Source: Henriciella sp.
GTDB lineage: Bacteria > Pseudomonadota > Alphaproteobacteria > Caulobacterales > Hyphomonadaceae
NCBI GenBank assembly: GCA_021776655.1
Contig: JAJFFK010000004.1
Span: 1-64,000, forward strand
Length of the DNA: 64,000 nucleotides
Direction of reading: 5' to 3'
Shown one piece after another: positions 19,204 to 27,880 of this stretch (position 1 is its first letter; each line of letters opens with the position of its first letter). The notes beneath the pieces are model-generated. The model did no database searches and was not told the DNA's origin. It saw only the letters and a list, made by a program, of their open reading frames with translations. A program made the translations under genes and the position numbers.

Positions 19204-19297
19204 CTGGTTTTGCCTCGCGCTAAGCCCTTCGGGCACGCGAGGCGAAGCGGGTTCCGCGCCTTCGGCGCATGAACCAAGCTCAGGGCTGTTTTCTCTC
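19204..19297 (+). repeat. repeat family B, copy 2
   Basis: This copy is nearly identical to 19051-19145 except in its internal hairpin, where cctcgcgc ... gcgcgagg-type arms replace gaagcgc ... gcttcgc. The arms change together, so base pairing is conserved while sequence is not. That is the pattern expected of a structured element. Confidence 0.7.
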
Positions 19298-19303
19298 TAG
19301 CTT

Positions 19304-19398
19304 TGTCATCCCGGAATCCGCCCTTGCGGATATCCGGGACCCAGTGCCAAGCTTCCCTGGGTCCCGGATAGGCTTTGACAAGCTTTCCGGGATGACGA
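19304..19398. repeat. repeat family A, inverted pair (copies 2 and 3)
   Basis: Copy 2 (19304-19346, +) and copy 3 (19358-19397, -) face each other: TGTCATCCCGGA ... GGGACCCAG, then CTGGGTCCC ... TCCGGGATGACGA. Together they form a long imperfect hairpin of about 95 nt. The remaining stretch to 19609 contains a truncated inverted copy of repeat B (19438-19462) and no gene that I can support. Confidence 0.65.
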
Positions 19399-19609
19399 TT
19401 AGAGAGCACAGTCTTGAGACCGGACATACCAAATGAGAAACAGCCCTGAGCCCGGTTCATGGACTGGCGAAGCGACGATCGGGAACCTGCTTGGCGACGC
19501 TGCCCCGCAGGGCTCAGGGCATGCGGTAAAACCCCGATCCCCGTGGATACAGGCGTAGCGCCGCTTAACCACCCTTGTGTTCAGCGTTTGGCTCGCTAAA
19601 CCCCCGGCC

Positions 19610-21523
19610 ATGTTGACGATATCTGATCTTGATTTCCGAGTTGAAGCGCGGCCTTTGTTTGAAGGTGCGAGCGCGCAAATCTCATCTGGCTGGAAAGTTG
19701 GGCTGGTCGGGCGCAATGGCACCGGCAAGTCGACTTTGCTACGCCTGATCCGCGAGGAGGTTTCCAACCCGACAGCGCAAAGCTCGATCCGATTAAATCA
19801 AGGCGCGAAACTCGGCTGGGTCGCACAAGAAGTTGCCCCGACCGATGAGACGATCCTCGAAGTGGTGCTCGCCTCGGACGCTGAACGCCATGCGCTGATG
19901 CAGGAAGCCGACACGGCCACCGACCCTGATCGCATTGCAGAGGTCCACATGCGCCTGGTTGATATCGACGCCTGGTCGGCAGAAGCCCGCGCCGCTGAAG
20001 TGTTGATGGGGCTGGGCTTCACCAATGGCGACCTGTCGCGGCCAACCCGGGAATTTTCCGGCGGCTGGCGGATGCGCGCTGCAATTGCCGGGGTTTTGTT
20101 TTCGCAGCCGGATCTATTGTTGCTCGATGAGCCGACCAATTATCTCGATCTTGAGGGCGCGGCCTGGTTGGAAGGTTATTTGAAAAAATATCCGCACACC
20201 GTGATCATCGTCTCGCACGACCGCGAGCTGCTCAATCGCTGCGTCACCCACACAATGGCGCTGGAACACCAGAAGCTCTCACTTTGCACGGGCGGCTATG
20301 ATGCCTGGCTACGACTGCGTGCGGCGAAGCTGGCACAGTTGGCAAGCCAGAAGGTCAAGCAAGACGCCGACAAAGCGCACCTGCAAGCCTTCGTGAACCG
20401 GTTCAAAGCCAAGGCTTCAAAGGCCAAACAGGCGCAATCGCGGGTCAAGATGCTGGAGAAGATGCAAGACGTCTCAATCCCGATTGCCGAACGCACAACG
20501 CCGTTCTCATTTCTGATCTCGAAAGATCAACTCGCGCCGCCTTTGCTGGAGCTTGAGAATGCCGATCTTGGTTATGGCAAGGACGCAGTGATCCTGACCG
20601 GGGTTGATCTGCGCCTCGACCCGGATGACCGGATCGCAATTGTTGGCACCAATGGTCAAGGCAAGACCACGCTGGTCAAATCCATCGCGCAGCGCCTGCC
20701 CCTCATGGCGGGCAAGCGCAAAGCCCCAAAATCAATCCGGATTGGCTATTTCTCGCAAGACCAGATGGATGAGCTAACCCCCGGCGATACGGTTCTCGAC
20801 CATGTCCGCCACGCTTTGCCAGCCGGAACACCGGTCGCAAAGCAGCGCGCAGTCGCTGCTGGTATGGGCTTTCCGCATGAGAAAGTTGACACTAGAATCA
20901 ACAAACTGTCGGGCGGTGAGAAAGTACGGCTATTGCTCGGCCTGATGGCAATGGAAAAGCCGCATATCCTGATCCTGGATGAGCCAACCTCTCACCTCGA
21001 CATCGACAGCCGCGAGGCCCTGATCTATGCGCTCAACGATTATCGCGGCGCGGTCCTGTTGATCACCCATGATGTGTTTCTGGCCGAAGCCACCGCCGAT
21101 GAGCTTTGGCTGGTCAAGGATGGCCGCGCGACGCGCTATAGCGGTAATCTGGCTGACTATCGTAATTTGGTTCTGCAAGCAGATCGCGGCGCAGGCGAGG
21201 GGAAAAAGAAAAAGGGCAAAGGCAAACGCCAAGCTGAACCGGCCCTTGAAAAAATCGACAAGTCAGAACAACGACGCGCAACATCAGATGCACGCAAGGC
21301 CGCCGCGCCTCTGCGCCGTAAAGTCGATGAGGCAGAAAAAGCCCTCGAGGCAACGAACCGCAAGATCGCCAAGATTGATCTGGATATGTCGCAGCCTGAT
21401 CATGGTTCTGAAAAAATTCAGATCATGATGCGGCGACGCGGTGAACTGGTGGAACTCGCGGAACAGGCCGAAACCGCATGGCTTGAGGCTAGCGAGGCTT
21501 ATGAAGCCGCAATCCGTGTTTAA
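19610..21523 (+). CDS. ABC-F family ATPase (YheS-like)
   Basis: Two ABC ATPase domains without membrane segments identify an ABC-F protein; such proteins act on ribosomes. Walker A motifs are GRNGTGKSTLLR and GTNGQGKTTLVK, signatures are FSGGWRMR and LSGGEKVR, and Walker B motifs are LLLLDEPTNYLD and ILILDEPTSHLD. The inter-domain linker contains FKAKASKAKQAQSRVKMLEKM, as in the YheS branch. A Lys-rich hinge and C-terminal coiled coil follow (about residues 540-635). ATG 19610 gives the usual N-terminus starting MLTISDLDF. The stop overlaps the convergent nfuA gene by 4 bp. Confidence 0.9.
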   Translation: MLTISDLDFRVEARPLFEGASAQISSGWKVGLVGRNGTGKSTLLRLIREEVSNPTAQSSIRLNQGAKLGWVAQEVAPTDETILEVVLASDAERHALMQEADTATDPDRIAEVHMRLVDIDAWSAEARAAEVLMGLGFTNGDLSRPTREFSGGWRMRAAIAGVLFSQPDLLLLDEPTNYLDLEGAAWLEGYLKKYPHTVIIVSHDRELLNRCVTHTMALEHQKLSLCTGGYDAWLRLRAAKLAQLASQKVKQDADKAHLQAFVNRFKAKASKAKQAQSRVKMLEKMQDVSIPIAERTTPFSFLISKDQLAPPLLELENADLGYGKDAVILTGVDLRLDPDDRIAIVGTNGQGKTTLVKSIAQRLPLMAGKRKAPKSIRIGYFSQDQMDELTPGDTVLDHVRHALPAGTPVAKQRAVAAGMGFPHEKVDTRINKLSGGEKVRLLLGLMAMEKPHILILDEPTSHLDIDSREALIYALNDYRGAVLLITHDVFLAEATADELWLVKDGRATRYSGNLADYRNLVLQADRGAGEGKKKKGKGKRQAEPALEKIDKSEQRRATSDARKAAAPLRRKVDEAEKALEATNRKIAKIDLDMSQPDHGSEKIQIMMRRRGELVELAEQAETAWLEASEAYEAAIRV

Positions 21524-22116
21524 AGCGCGGCTTCAACGGCTGTAACTTCTGGCACATAGGCCTTTAGCATATTCTCGATGCCCTGTTTCAGCGTGAATGC
21601 GGAGGATGGACAGCCAGCACAGGCCCCCCGCATCGACAAGTGAACAATCCCGGTTTCCGGCTCGAACCGGTGAAAAACAATGTCGCCGCCATCCTGAGCT
21701 ACGGCCGGGCGCACGCGCGTATCAATCAGTTCGATAATCTCGCCAACGATTTCAGCCGTTTCGCCTTCATAATCGTCAACTGAAGCGCCCTCACTAGAGC
21801 CTGTAGCCGCAGATGCATTTGTGTTCATCACCGGCAGACCCGCCACGAAATGATCCATGATCGCGGCAAGCGCCATCGGGCGGACATGTTTCCAGTCCAT
21901 ATCCGGCGCTTTTGTCAGTGAAATGAAGTCGCTGCCAAGAAACACACGCGTAATACCAGCAACTGTAAACAGGCTTTGCGCCAGCGGGCTGGTGCCAGTC
22001 TCACCTGGTGAGGCAAAGTCATATGGTCCCGATGCCCCCGTCACAATTTGACCGGGCAAGAATTTCAATGTGTCCGGGTTCGGCGTCGGCTCAGTTTGGA
22101 TGAACATGATGGGCAT
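21520..22116 (-). CDS. NfuA-type Fe-S cluster carrier (NifU domain)
   Basis: The protein has an N-terminal Nfu_N domain (FIQTEPTPNPDTLKFLPG ... VFLGSDFISLTKAP) and a C-terminal NifU-like domain (IIELIDTRVRPAVAQDGGDI ... MRGACAGCPSSAFTLKQGIE). The CxxC pair CAGC binds a 4Fe-4S cluster, which the protein delivers to client enzymes; aconitase at 10.8 kb is a plausible client by analogy. The linker (about residues 100-120) is Ala/Ser/Gly-rich. It lies downstream of the membrane-protein gene at 22185 in the same direction. Confidence 0.93.
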   Translation of the reverse strand: MPIMFIQTEPTPNPDTLKFLPGQIVTGASGPYDFASPGETGTSPLAQSLFTVAGITRVFLGSDFISLTKAPDMDWKHVRPMALAAIMDHFVAGLPVMNTNASAATGSSEGASVDDYEGETAEIVGEIIELIDTRVRPAVAQDGGDIVFHRFEPETGIVHLSMRGACAGCPSSAFTLKQGIENMLKAYVPEVTAVEAAL

Positions 22117-22184
22117 GCCTTTCGGGCAATCACGGTTATCTGTTCAAATGAGGCATACGCGCTGTTATTTCAAGGCGGCACTGA

Positions 22185-23246
22185 TTACGGCGCAGTCCCG
22201 GACGACGCAGCAACTGCAATTGGCGTTTCGTTTTGTGCCACCAACTTGGCCTGGAAGCTCCTTGTCGCGGCTTCAGCCTCAGCCATATAGAATGCCATGG
22301 TCGCAGGGTGGTCAGACAAGATACGGCCCGTTCCAGCTTGGCTGGAAATGAAGACCGGGTTGAATTTGGCGGCGCGCGCCCAGGCCGCTTGCGTTCTGTC
22401 ACGTGCCTCGGCGGCGTCGCGGCCAGTGACCAAATTGGATTCAGTCGCCAGTGTTGCCGACAAGAGTTGCCCGGCAACATGCGCATGCGCGCGGGCAAGA
22501 TAAATAGCTTCAATATCCCCGCGCGCGGCTGGCCACGCTTCGGCTGAATTCGCACTTACAGCCAGCCGGGTCTGGGCCTCACCGGCCCAGACGGCAAACA
22601 GCTCAAGCCGCGCTTGCAGGCTGTCATCTCCCATCGGTGAAGACGCAAGGCCGCGCAGCAAGCGACCATCATAGCGCTGCAAAGCTTCAGCAGCCGCATT
22701 CAGACGCGGGATAGCCTCGCTTTCCCGTGTCGGCACCAAAAGGCGCCCAGCGGCGGTTAAGTCCGCATCAACATTGCCATCTGCATCCGTCGCCATTTGC
22801 GCCATAAGGAGCGTATAATCTGACAGGGCGGAAGTAACCCCTTCCTGCCAAGCTGGAAGCGCCGTCAAGCGCGCCTGCGGGTGCCATGCGGGGCGGTCTG
22901 CCGCCCAACCGGGACCGGTTAGCTCACGCCCGATCATAGTCAGTGCCGTTCCTGCCTCTGTCGAGGCCCAAGGCGCAAGACTAGGTAAGGTAATGGCTTG
23001 ATCTTGAATATTGTGCGACCAGACGATCGCAGCCGGGTAGCCACCGACCAGCGCGGCAACAATCGCAAACTTGGTTGTTCGGATCATACGCTGCCAAAGC
23101 CGGGATGCACTTTCCATAAGAGGGCTAGGCTCCGCGTCGTCTAAATAGGCTGGTGGGATGTCCGATCCAATCAACGTAATAACCGGATCACGCTGATAAG
23201 GGTCGACCTCTTCATACGCTACGGGGAGTTTGTTCGCCGCGCTCAT
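22185..23246 (-). CDS. single-span membrane protein, possibly DUF2333 family
   Basis: A cytoplasmic N-terminus of about 60 residues precedes one membrane segment (FAIVAALVGGYPAAIVWSH). A large, mostly helical, Ala-rich domain follows, presumably periplasmic. The segment WHPQARLTALPAWQEGVTSAL followed by spaced ALQRYDGRLLRG resembles DUF2333 proteins, but this is recognition by eye. The frame opens at GTG 23276; ATG 23246 is preferred. It is upstream of nfuA by 68 bp. The function is unknown. Confidence 0.6.
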   Translation of the reverse strand: MSAANKLPVAYEEVDPYQRDPVITLIGSDIPPAYLDDAEPSPLMESASRLWQRMIRTTKFAIVAALVGGYPAAIVWSHNIQDQAITLPSLAPWASTEAGTALTMIGRELTGPGWAADRPAWHPQARLTALPAWQEGVTSALSDYTLLMAQMATDADGNVDADLTAAGRLLVPTRESEAIPRLNAAAEALQRYDGRLLRGLASSPMGDDSLQARLELFAVWAGEAQTRLAVSANSAEAWPAARGDIEAIYLARAHAHVAGQLLSATLATESNLVTGRDAAEARDRTQAAWARAAKFNPVFISSQAGTGRILSDHPATMAFYMAEAEAATRSFQAKLVAQNETPIAVAASSGTAP

Positions 23247-23388
23247 AGATGCCTGTCTTTCTGTTGCATTCACCACACATGGCGCAAAAAATGTGCCGTT
23301 TACAAGTCATTAAGACTTTAAACTTTGGCAACACTAAGTTCGTGCCCTGAAATAATAAAGGAAACTAATGAAAAACCGACCCGAAGAC

Positions 23389-24426
23389 CTATTCGATAAT
23401 CTCAAATCCATCCGGGATGGTGGGAAGACTGGCGACCGCGACCACGTCATCCTCAATCTCCTCGCCACGTCCGCCTTCGCGGCGCTCATAAGCCTTCACG
23501 AGTGACATGTAAGGCGGGACATGCGTGATCCCTTCGCCTTCCAGCGGGGCCTTGATCTCGAAATGCAGATGGAAAGTTGTCGGCGTACCACCAAAATCAT
23601 TCGAGACATAACCAAGCGATTGGCCGGCCGTGACCGTGTCGCCTAAGCCAACTTTCAAGGCGGCCATGTTGAGATGCAGATAGCTGTAGATATTGCCTGA
23701 TGATGCGCCTCTCAGTTGAATAGAATAGGATCCGACATATTGAATTACACCGTCTTCCACCGCAGCGGCTTCGAACAGGGTGCGCTCGGCCCGTGGCAAA
23801 CTCCGTAACTGATTGCAACCTGCCGCTGTACCAACCCGAATGTCCTGACCCTGGTGAACCTTGTTGGTCGGGCACATTGGTGTGTTGCGGGTGCGCGAGC
23901 GCTGTTCGCAGAAATTGTCCTGCCACGGTGCCTCATAATTGCGCGCATCGCACTGATCGCCGCCGCCAATACCGCCGCCAAAACGCCAGACCTGAGATTG
24001 CGGAAATGTCGGGGCTTCTCGAATCGGAAAGACCATGTTCGGCACATAGACAGTGTCATCGGGTTTGCCGACGCCCGACCCCGGGGTCAGATTGCCCGGC
24101 GCGTAATACTGGAACTTGATCGGTAGAGGTTCCGGCTCAGGGTCTACGACCGGCGGTGTTTCCGGTTCTGGTTCTGGAGTATCGACCGGGTCTGTGTCTA
24201 GGGTCGGCTCCGTAACTTCGCCCTGCGGCGCGGTGTCTGGAATGACATCGTCATCGCCATACGGACTGCTCACCGGGGTCATTGGCGGTTGCGGGCCGGG
24301 CGCACCTTCAGGAATAACTGGCTCTGGTCCAGGCGACGACCTGCCATCCCCCGGCATGCGAATGACATCGCAAGCGGTCAAAGCCAAACAGGCAATGGCG
24401 ATCAATCCAAGTGAACGCCGCATCAC
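23389..24426 (-). CDS. M23 (LytM-like) peptidase-fold lipoprotein
   Basis: The N-terminus MMRRSLGLIAIACLALTAC ends in a lipobox. A long Pro/Glu-rich tether (about residues 30-105) leads to an M23 domain with HQGQDIR (HxxxD zinc ligands), YSYLHLN and HLHFEIK (HxH). All zinc and catalytic histidines appear present, so it may cleave peptidoglycan cross-links. Extra Cys-rich loops (GDQCDARNYEAPWQDNFCEQ) are unusual for M23. Its start codon overlaps the preceding gene's stop by 4 bp, and it is the last of four lipoprotein genes. The mature N-terminus, CDVIRMPG, resembles that of its neighbour. Confidence 0.85.
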   Translation of the reverse strand: MMRRSLGLIAIACLALTACDVIRMPGDGRSSPGPEPVIPEGAPGPQPPMTPVSSPYGDDDVIPDTAPQGEVTEPTLDTDPVDTPEPEPETPPVVDPEPEPLPIKFQYYAPGNLTPGSGVGKPDDTVYVPNMVFPIREAPTFPQSQVWRFGGGIGGGDQCDARNYEAPWQDNFCEQRSRTRNTPMCPTNKVHQGQDIRVGTAAGCNQLRSLPRAERTLFEAAAVEDGVIQYVGSYSIQLRGASSGNIYSYLHLNMAALKVGLGDTVTAGQSLGYVSNDFGGTPTTFHLHFEIKAPLEGEGITHVPPYMSLVKAYERREGGRGEEIEDDVVAVASLPTIPDGFEIIE

Positions 24427-25067
24427 TGTGTCCCCGCCAGCAAGAGATCTTCAACCACCGCCTTGGCATCAGCTTCGCTGATACATCCTGCCTCGGATAT
24501 CGCCGCCGCACCCTTGCAAGCAAATTCAACCAGATAGGACGCGCCGTAACGGCTGAAGGAAATCTGAGACCCCGTCATCGTATTTTCAAACCGCAATTCT
24601 GTATCCGTTGCGACAGAGCCGCGACCGGGTGCAGAGACCAGCCTATCGGTTCCGTTGATGATGATGTCATAATCTTCGCCCGGATAGACGGCAAAATAGC
24701 CATCAGTCATGGGCCGAAATTGGACGCCAGGTCCATCGCCAACCGAGGCCGCCATGACCGGCATATCGGGTAATAAGACAGGAACAGGCGGCGCGCCTGC
24801 CCCCCCGGCAATTGCAAATGTGCCATCATCACCAGACCCAGATCGGTCAGCAAAATCCTGGCGCGCGGTCTGCCAGTCAATCTCGGCGCGGGTAATCGTG
24901 ACTTCAGCTACTTCAACCACGGCTTGAGCCGGCGGGGCTGCAATCTCCTCTGGCGCTGAAACCATCTCGGGCTCAGATTGCGAGGCTGCGCCCGGCACGC
25001 GAATGGGACCACAGGCGGTCGCCAGGCCAAGCGTCGAAAATGCAATACAGTTCAGGATGATTTTCAT
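24423..25067 (-). CDS. lipoprotein of unknown function
   Basis: The signal ends in the lipobox ATAC (residues 16-19; MKIILNCIAFSTLGLATAC), and the mature start is CGPIRVPG. A low-complexity Ala/Glu/Pro tether (about residues 30-55) precedes a compact domain. Its landmarks are YFAVYPGEDYDIIINGTDRL, TELRFENTMTGSQISFSRYG and a final C..GAAAISEAGC..EADAKAVVEDLL with two Cys. I do not recognise the family. It overlaps both neighbours by 4 bp (ATGA), so it is translationally coupled between the propeptide-like and M23 lipoproteins. Confidence 0.75.
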   Translation of the reverse strand: MKIILNCIAFSTLGLATACGPIRVPGAASQSEPEMVSAPEEIAAPPAQAVVEVAEVTITRAEIDWQTARQDFADRSGSGDDGTFAIAGGAGAPPVPVLLPDMPVMAASVGDGPGVQFRPMTDGYFAVYPGEDYDIIINGTDRLVSAPGRGSVATDTELRFENTMTGSQISFSRYGASYLVEFACKGAAAISEAGCISEADAKAVVEDLLLAGTQ

Positions 25068-25564
25068 CTTATTGTCCTCCCCCTTACCGGATGGGCCACT
25101 GCATCGATGTCGGCATAAGCCAGATTATCCATCGATTTTAGTGTCGTCAGAATATCATCCGGCGTCCGGTTTTGCGGGTCATCATGCGGAAGCCCCAGCA
25201 CCAATTCTCCAGAATAGCTCGCCCGGACCAGAACCAGACCCTCGATCCCGGGTTGTTTGCTGCACCAGGTATTAAATTTCGCGCGCGCACCAGCGCCATC
25301 ACGGCGGAAAGATTTAGCAACCTCTGCCAGGTCTGGTTCGTTGTTGAAACGGACAATAAAAGTGGCGGCTTGCGGCTGCTCGGCAGCGGGCTGAGTTACA
25401 GGCTGCGCTTTGGCGCTCTGAACCCAGCGCGGTAGCCAGCTTGCGCTTCCATTGACGCCGCTTTGCGGCAGCGCGATGCAGCCTGATAAGCAAAAAATGC
25501 TGGCCACGCTCAAAACACCTAATCGGCTGCCCGCGCATACAGATTGTTTCGCAAATTTCCTCAC
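25064..25564 (-). CDS. lipoprotein resembling a stand-alone subtilase propeptide
   Basis: GTG 25564 is chosen because AAGGGG lies 8-9 nt upstream and the signal starts there; the lipobox is LSGC (Cys29). The mature part has an Ala/Gln/Pro tether and then an alpha/beta domain. That domain runs FIVRFNNEPDLAEVAKSF ... YSGELVLGLP ... ILTTLKSMDNLAYADIDAVAHP. This resembles the propeptide part of the neighbouring subtilase (RSGQMVIEIGADALS ... LQASGEFEYVEKDYLFD). I infer an inhibitor or folding chaperone for that protease; the similarity is judged by eye. It lies 22 bp after the subtilase gene. Confidence 0.7.
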   Translation of the reverse strand: MRKFAKQSVCAGSRLGVLSVASIFCLSGCIALPQSGVNGSASWLPRWVQSAKAQPVTQPAAEQPQAATFIVRFNNEPDLAEVAKSFRRDGAGARAKFNTWCSKQPGIEGLVLVRASYSGELVLGLPHDDPQNRTPDDILTTLKSMDNLAYADIDAVAHPVRGRTIR

Positions 25565-25586
25565 ATCAGTTCCCCTTTTTCGCCCT

Positions 25587-27812
25587 TCATTCCGACAACT
25601 CAACGCCAGCCAAATTAAGCAGACCCACTCCACATGGTCGCAGACATATATCAGGATCATCGGCGGTTGGCTCCGCCCCTGGATACTGGCTGCACAAGCC
25701 GGTACACTGCGTTTGTGAAATTGAGCTTAGTCCGCTTGTCAGGCGGGAGACAAGCTCGCTAGCTGTAAGATCGGGTCGCCGCGATTTGATCAGGGCCAGA
25801 GCTGCCGACACGTGTGGTGCCGCCATGCTAGTGCCTTGCTCATAGGCGTAATGGCACTCTGCAACCGCCTCACCGCTAAGTGGATCAAAGCAATTTTCAG
25901 CTGATTTAGTCGACAAGATACCATCCGGATGGCCGTCACCATCATCATCTCGGCTAAGGTCGCCGCCTGGCGCAAGTATATCGACGCCATCGCCATAATT
26001 CGAGTATGGGGCCAGATAGCCGCGCGCATCGCTGCCGGCGACTGTAACCACGTTCCGACACCCCGCCGGGGCGTAATACTCGGTTGATATCCGATTATTG
26101 CCAGCAGCCGAAACCACGACAACGCCTGCATCCGTGACGGCATCAATCGCATCCTGCATCGACGCTGGGCAGGTCTTGAACAGGCCAATTGAAAGATTGA
26201 TGATGTCTGCCGGGTTCTCGTTCCAGACCTCATTGCCGAGCGCATCATATTCCGGGATCGTCCCAGCAGCCCAGCGAATAGCATCATTGATATCCGACAG
26301 CCGACCGCCGCATTTCCCGAGGGCGCGGACTGGCACAATTTTGACATTCCAGGCGCCGCCAGCAACCCCAGCTCGATTATTCGTCACGCCGACGCCAACC
26401 GTGCCAGCTACATGCGTGCCATGATACGAATTGGCGAATACGCCGCGCTCAGGGCAGATATCCCCTGGATCATCCGGATTGTCATCGCGGCCATTGCCGT
26501 CATTGCCGGTTGCAGGATCGGAAACCATATCCCATCCCGGCGCGACATTTGGTGATCCAGCGATATCAGGATGGTCGAGTTCGAGGCCCGTATCAATGAT
26601 CGCCACCACCACGTCTATTGACCCTTGTGTGGCCTCACGGGTCCAGAAATCGATAAAGCCCGCGCCGCCTTCGGATTCGCCGTCTTCGCTACCTTGGTTG
26701 AGAAAGTTCCATTGCAGGCCGAACAGCGGGTCGTTGGGTGTCACGCTCGCTGTAGCTGTCCCCGGTCGGCGGATCATCTGATGATCGAACAGGTAGTCTT
26801 TTTCGACATATTCAAACTCGCCAGAGGCTTGAAGATCGCGGATGACGCAATCCATCGCCATGGCCGTACCGCCCCGCCCAGACTGAACGGCTGCATCATC
26901 GCAGCCTGTATTCGTTTCCAAGGCAAATATCTGGCGCGGCGCGCGTTCTGTTGTAAACTGGGTCGGGCTGAGCGCATCGGCGCCAATCTCAATCACCATC
27001 TGCCCGGAGCGAGAGCGCTGAATACTCGCAGCGACGCCATATTTGGTGGCCGCAGCAATCATCCGGTTCTCGGCGCTAATTTGACGGGTAAGCGTTTCCC
27101 CCCGCAATGTCATCGCACGCTGGGCCAAACGCGGCTTGAGTTGCGGCAGGGATTGCAGTTTTTGTTCGCGTGTCTTCACCACCGGAATGGCGCGGATCTC
27201 CGGCGTGGTGTAGCCTTCATCGACCTGGCGCCTGCGATAGATCTCCCGGCTCAAGGGTTCGCGCGGCAACCGGGTGCCAACCCTTTCAACAGATTGTGTC
27301 GGAACCTCAGTTTTAGGATCGATAACCGTGATTGAGCGCATGCCGGTTCCGGCGCTCTCAATGTCCTCAATCACCGCCATATCCGTTTCAGCACGGCGCG
27401 ACGTGGCATCGTCCAATATGACAATTTTTGCTTCGGCCTGTTCATCGACCAAAATCTGATCAATCAGTTCAGGTTCAGCCATAACCGATGCCAGCGCAAT
27501 TGGCGGCGCTAAATCACGCGGTTTTGCAACAATCGAACCGATGACATAGCGCCGTTCGGCGGGCTCAAGCTGCGCCACGACAGACTGGGCTTGAAGGGTG
27601 CCGGCCATAGCCCGCGCCTCAACCGGAACATTCTCAAGTGAGCTGGCACTCGTGTCAGAGCCACCTCCCAGCACTTGATCAAGGACGGCCTGACCCAGGT
27701 TTTGCGCCCGCTCGATGCGCTCCTGTTGCTTGCCACAGCTAACCAGACCAAGGATCGCAAGCCCACTCACGCCGAGCAGAACCGTCTTCCAGTGCGTTTG
27801 AGAAAATGCCAT
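25587..27812 (-). CDS. S8 (subtilisin-like) serine protease lipoprotein
   Basis: A lipobox (GLVSC, Cys26) anchors the protease outside the cytoplasm. Residues 30-250 form a long N-terminal region, followed by a propeptide-like segment (about 255-350; EYVEKDYLFDH). The catalytic triad is complete: D407 in VVAIIDTGLELDHPDI, H464 in SYHGTHVAGTVG and S662 in YEQGTSMAAPHVSAALAL. The oxyanion Asn is in SAAGNNR. Ca-like Asp-rich loops (GNDGNGRDDNPDDPGD; SRDDDGDGHPDG) are present. ATG 27812 is preferred over ATG 27830, with GGGG about 7 nt upstream. It heads a four-gene lipoprotein cluster. The targets are unknown. Confidence 0.9.
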   Translation of the reverse strand: MAFSQTHWKTVLLGVSGLAILGLVSCGKQQERIERAQNLGQAVLDQVLGGGSDTSASSLENVPVEARAMAGTLQAQSVVAQLEPAERRYVIGSIVAKPRDLAPPIALASVMAEPELIDQILVDEQAEAKIVILDDATSRRAETDMAVIEDIESAGTGMRSITVIDPKTEVPTQSVERVGTRLPREPLSREIYRRRQVDEGYTTPEIRAIPVVKTREQKLQSLPQLKPRLAQRAMTLRGETLTRQISAENRMIAAATKYGVAASIQRSRSGQMVIEIGADALSPTQFTTERAPRQIFALETNTGCDDAAVQSGRGGTAMAMDCVIRDLQASGEFEYVEKDYLFDHQMIRRPGTATASVTPNDPLFGLQWNFLNQGSEDGESEGGAGFIDFWTREATQGSIDVVVAIIDTGLELDHPDIAGSPNVAPGWDMVSDPATGNDGNGRDDNPDDPGDICPERGVFANSYHGTHVAGTVGVGVTNNRAGVAGGAWNVKIVPVRALGKCGGRLSDINDAIRWAAGTIPEYDALGNEVWNENPADIINLSIGLFKTCPASMQDAIDAVTDAGVVVVSAAGNNRISTEYYAPAGCRNVVTVAGSDARGYLAPYSNYGDGVDILAPGGDLSRDDDGDGHPDGILSTKSAENCFDPLSGEAVAECHYAYEQGTSMAAPHVSAALALIKSRRPDLTASELVSRLTSGLSSISQTQCTGLCSQYPGAEPTADDPDICLRPCGVGLLNLAGVELSE

Positions 27813-27880
27813 GTCGTATCCCCGCATCATGTTCGCTGTCAGGCTAGTCTAACCATATGGCCAAGGTGTGGCGACCCTTT

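Noticed and set aside
18992-19462. Possible CRISPR array
   Set aside because: The repeats are few, irregularly spaced, of mixed orientation and without uniform spacers, and no cas genes are present.
26625-27335. A 236-codon plus-strand frame opposite the subtilase
   Set aside because: It is entirely antisense to a gene with a complete catalytic triad; no domain or ribosome site supports it.
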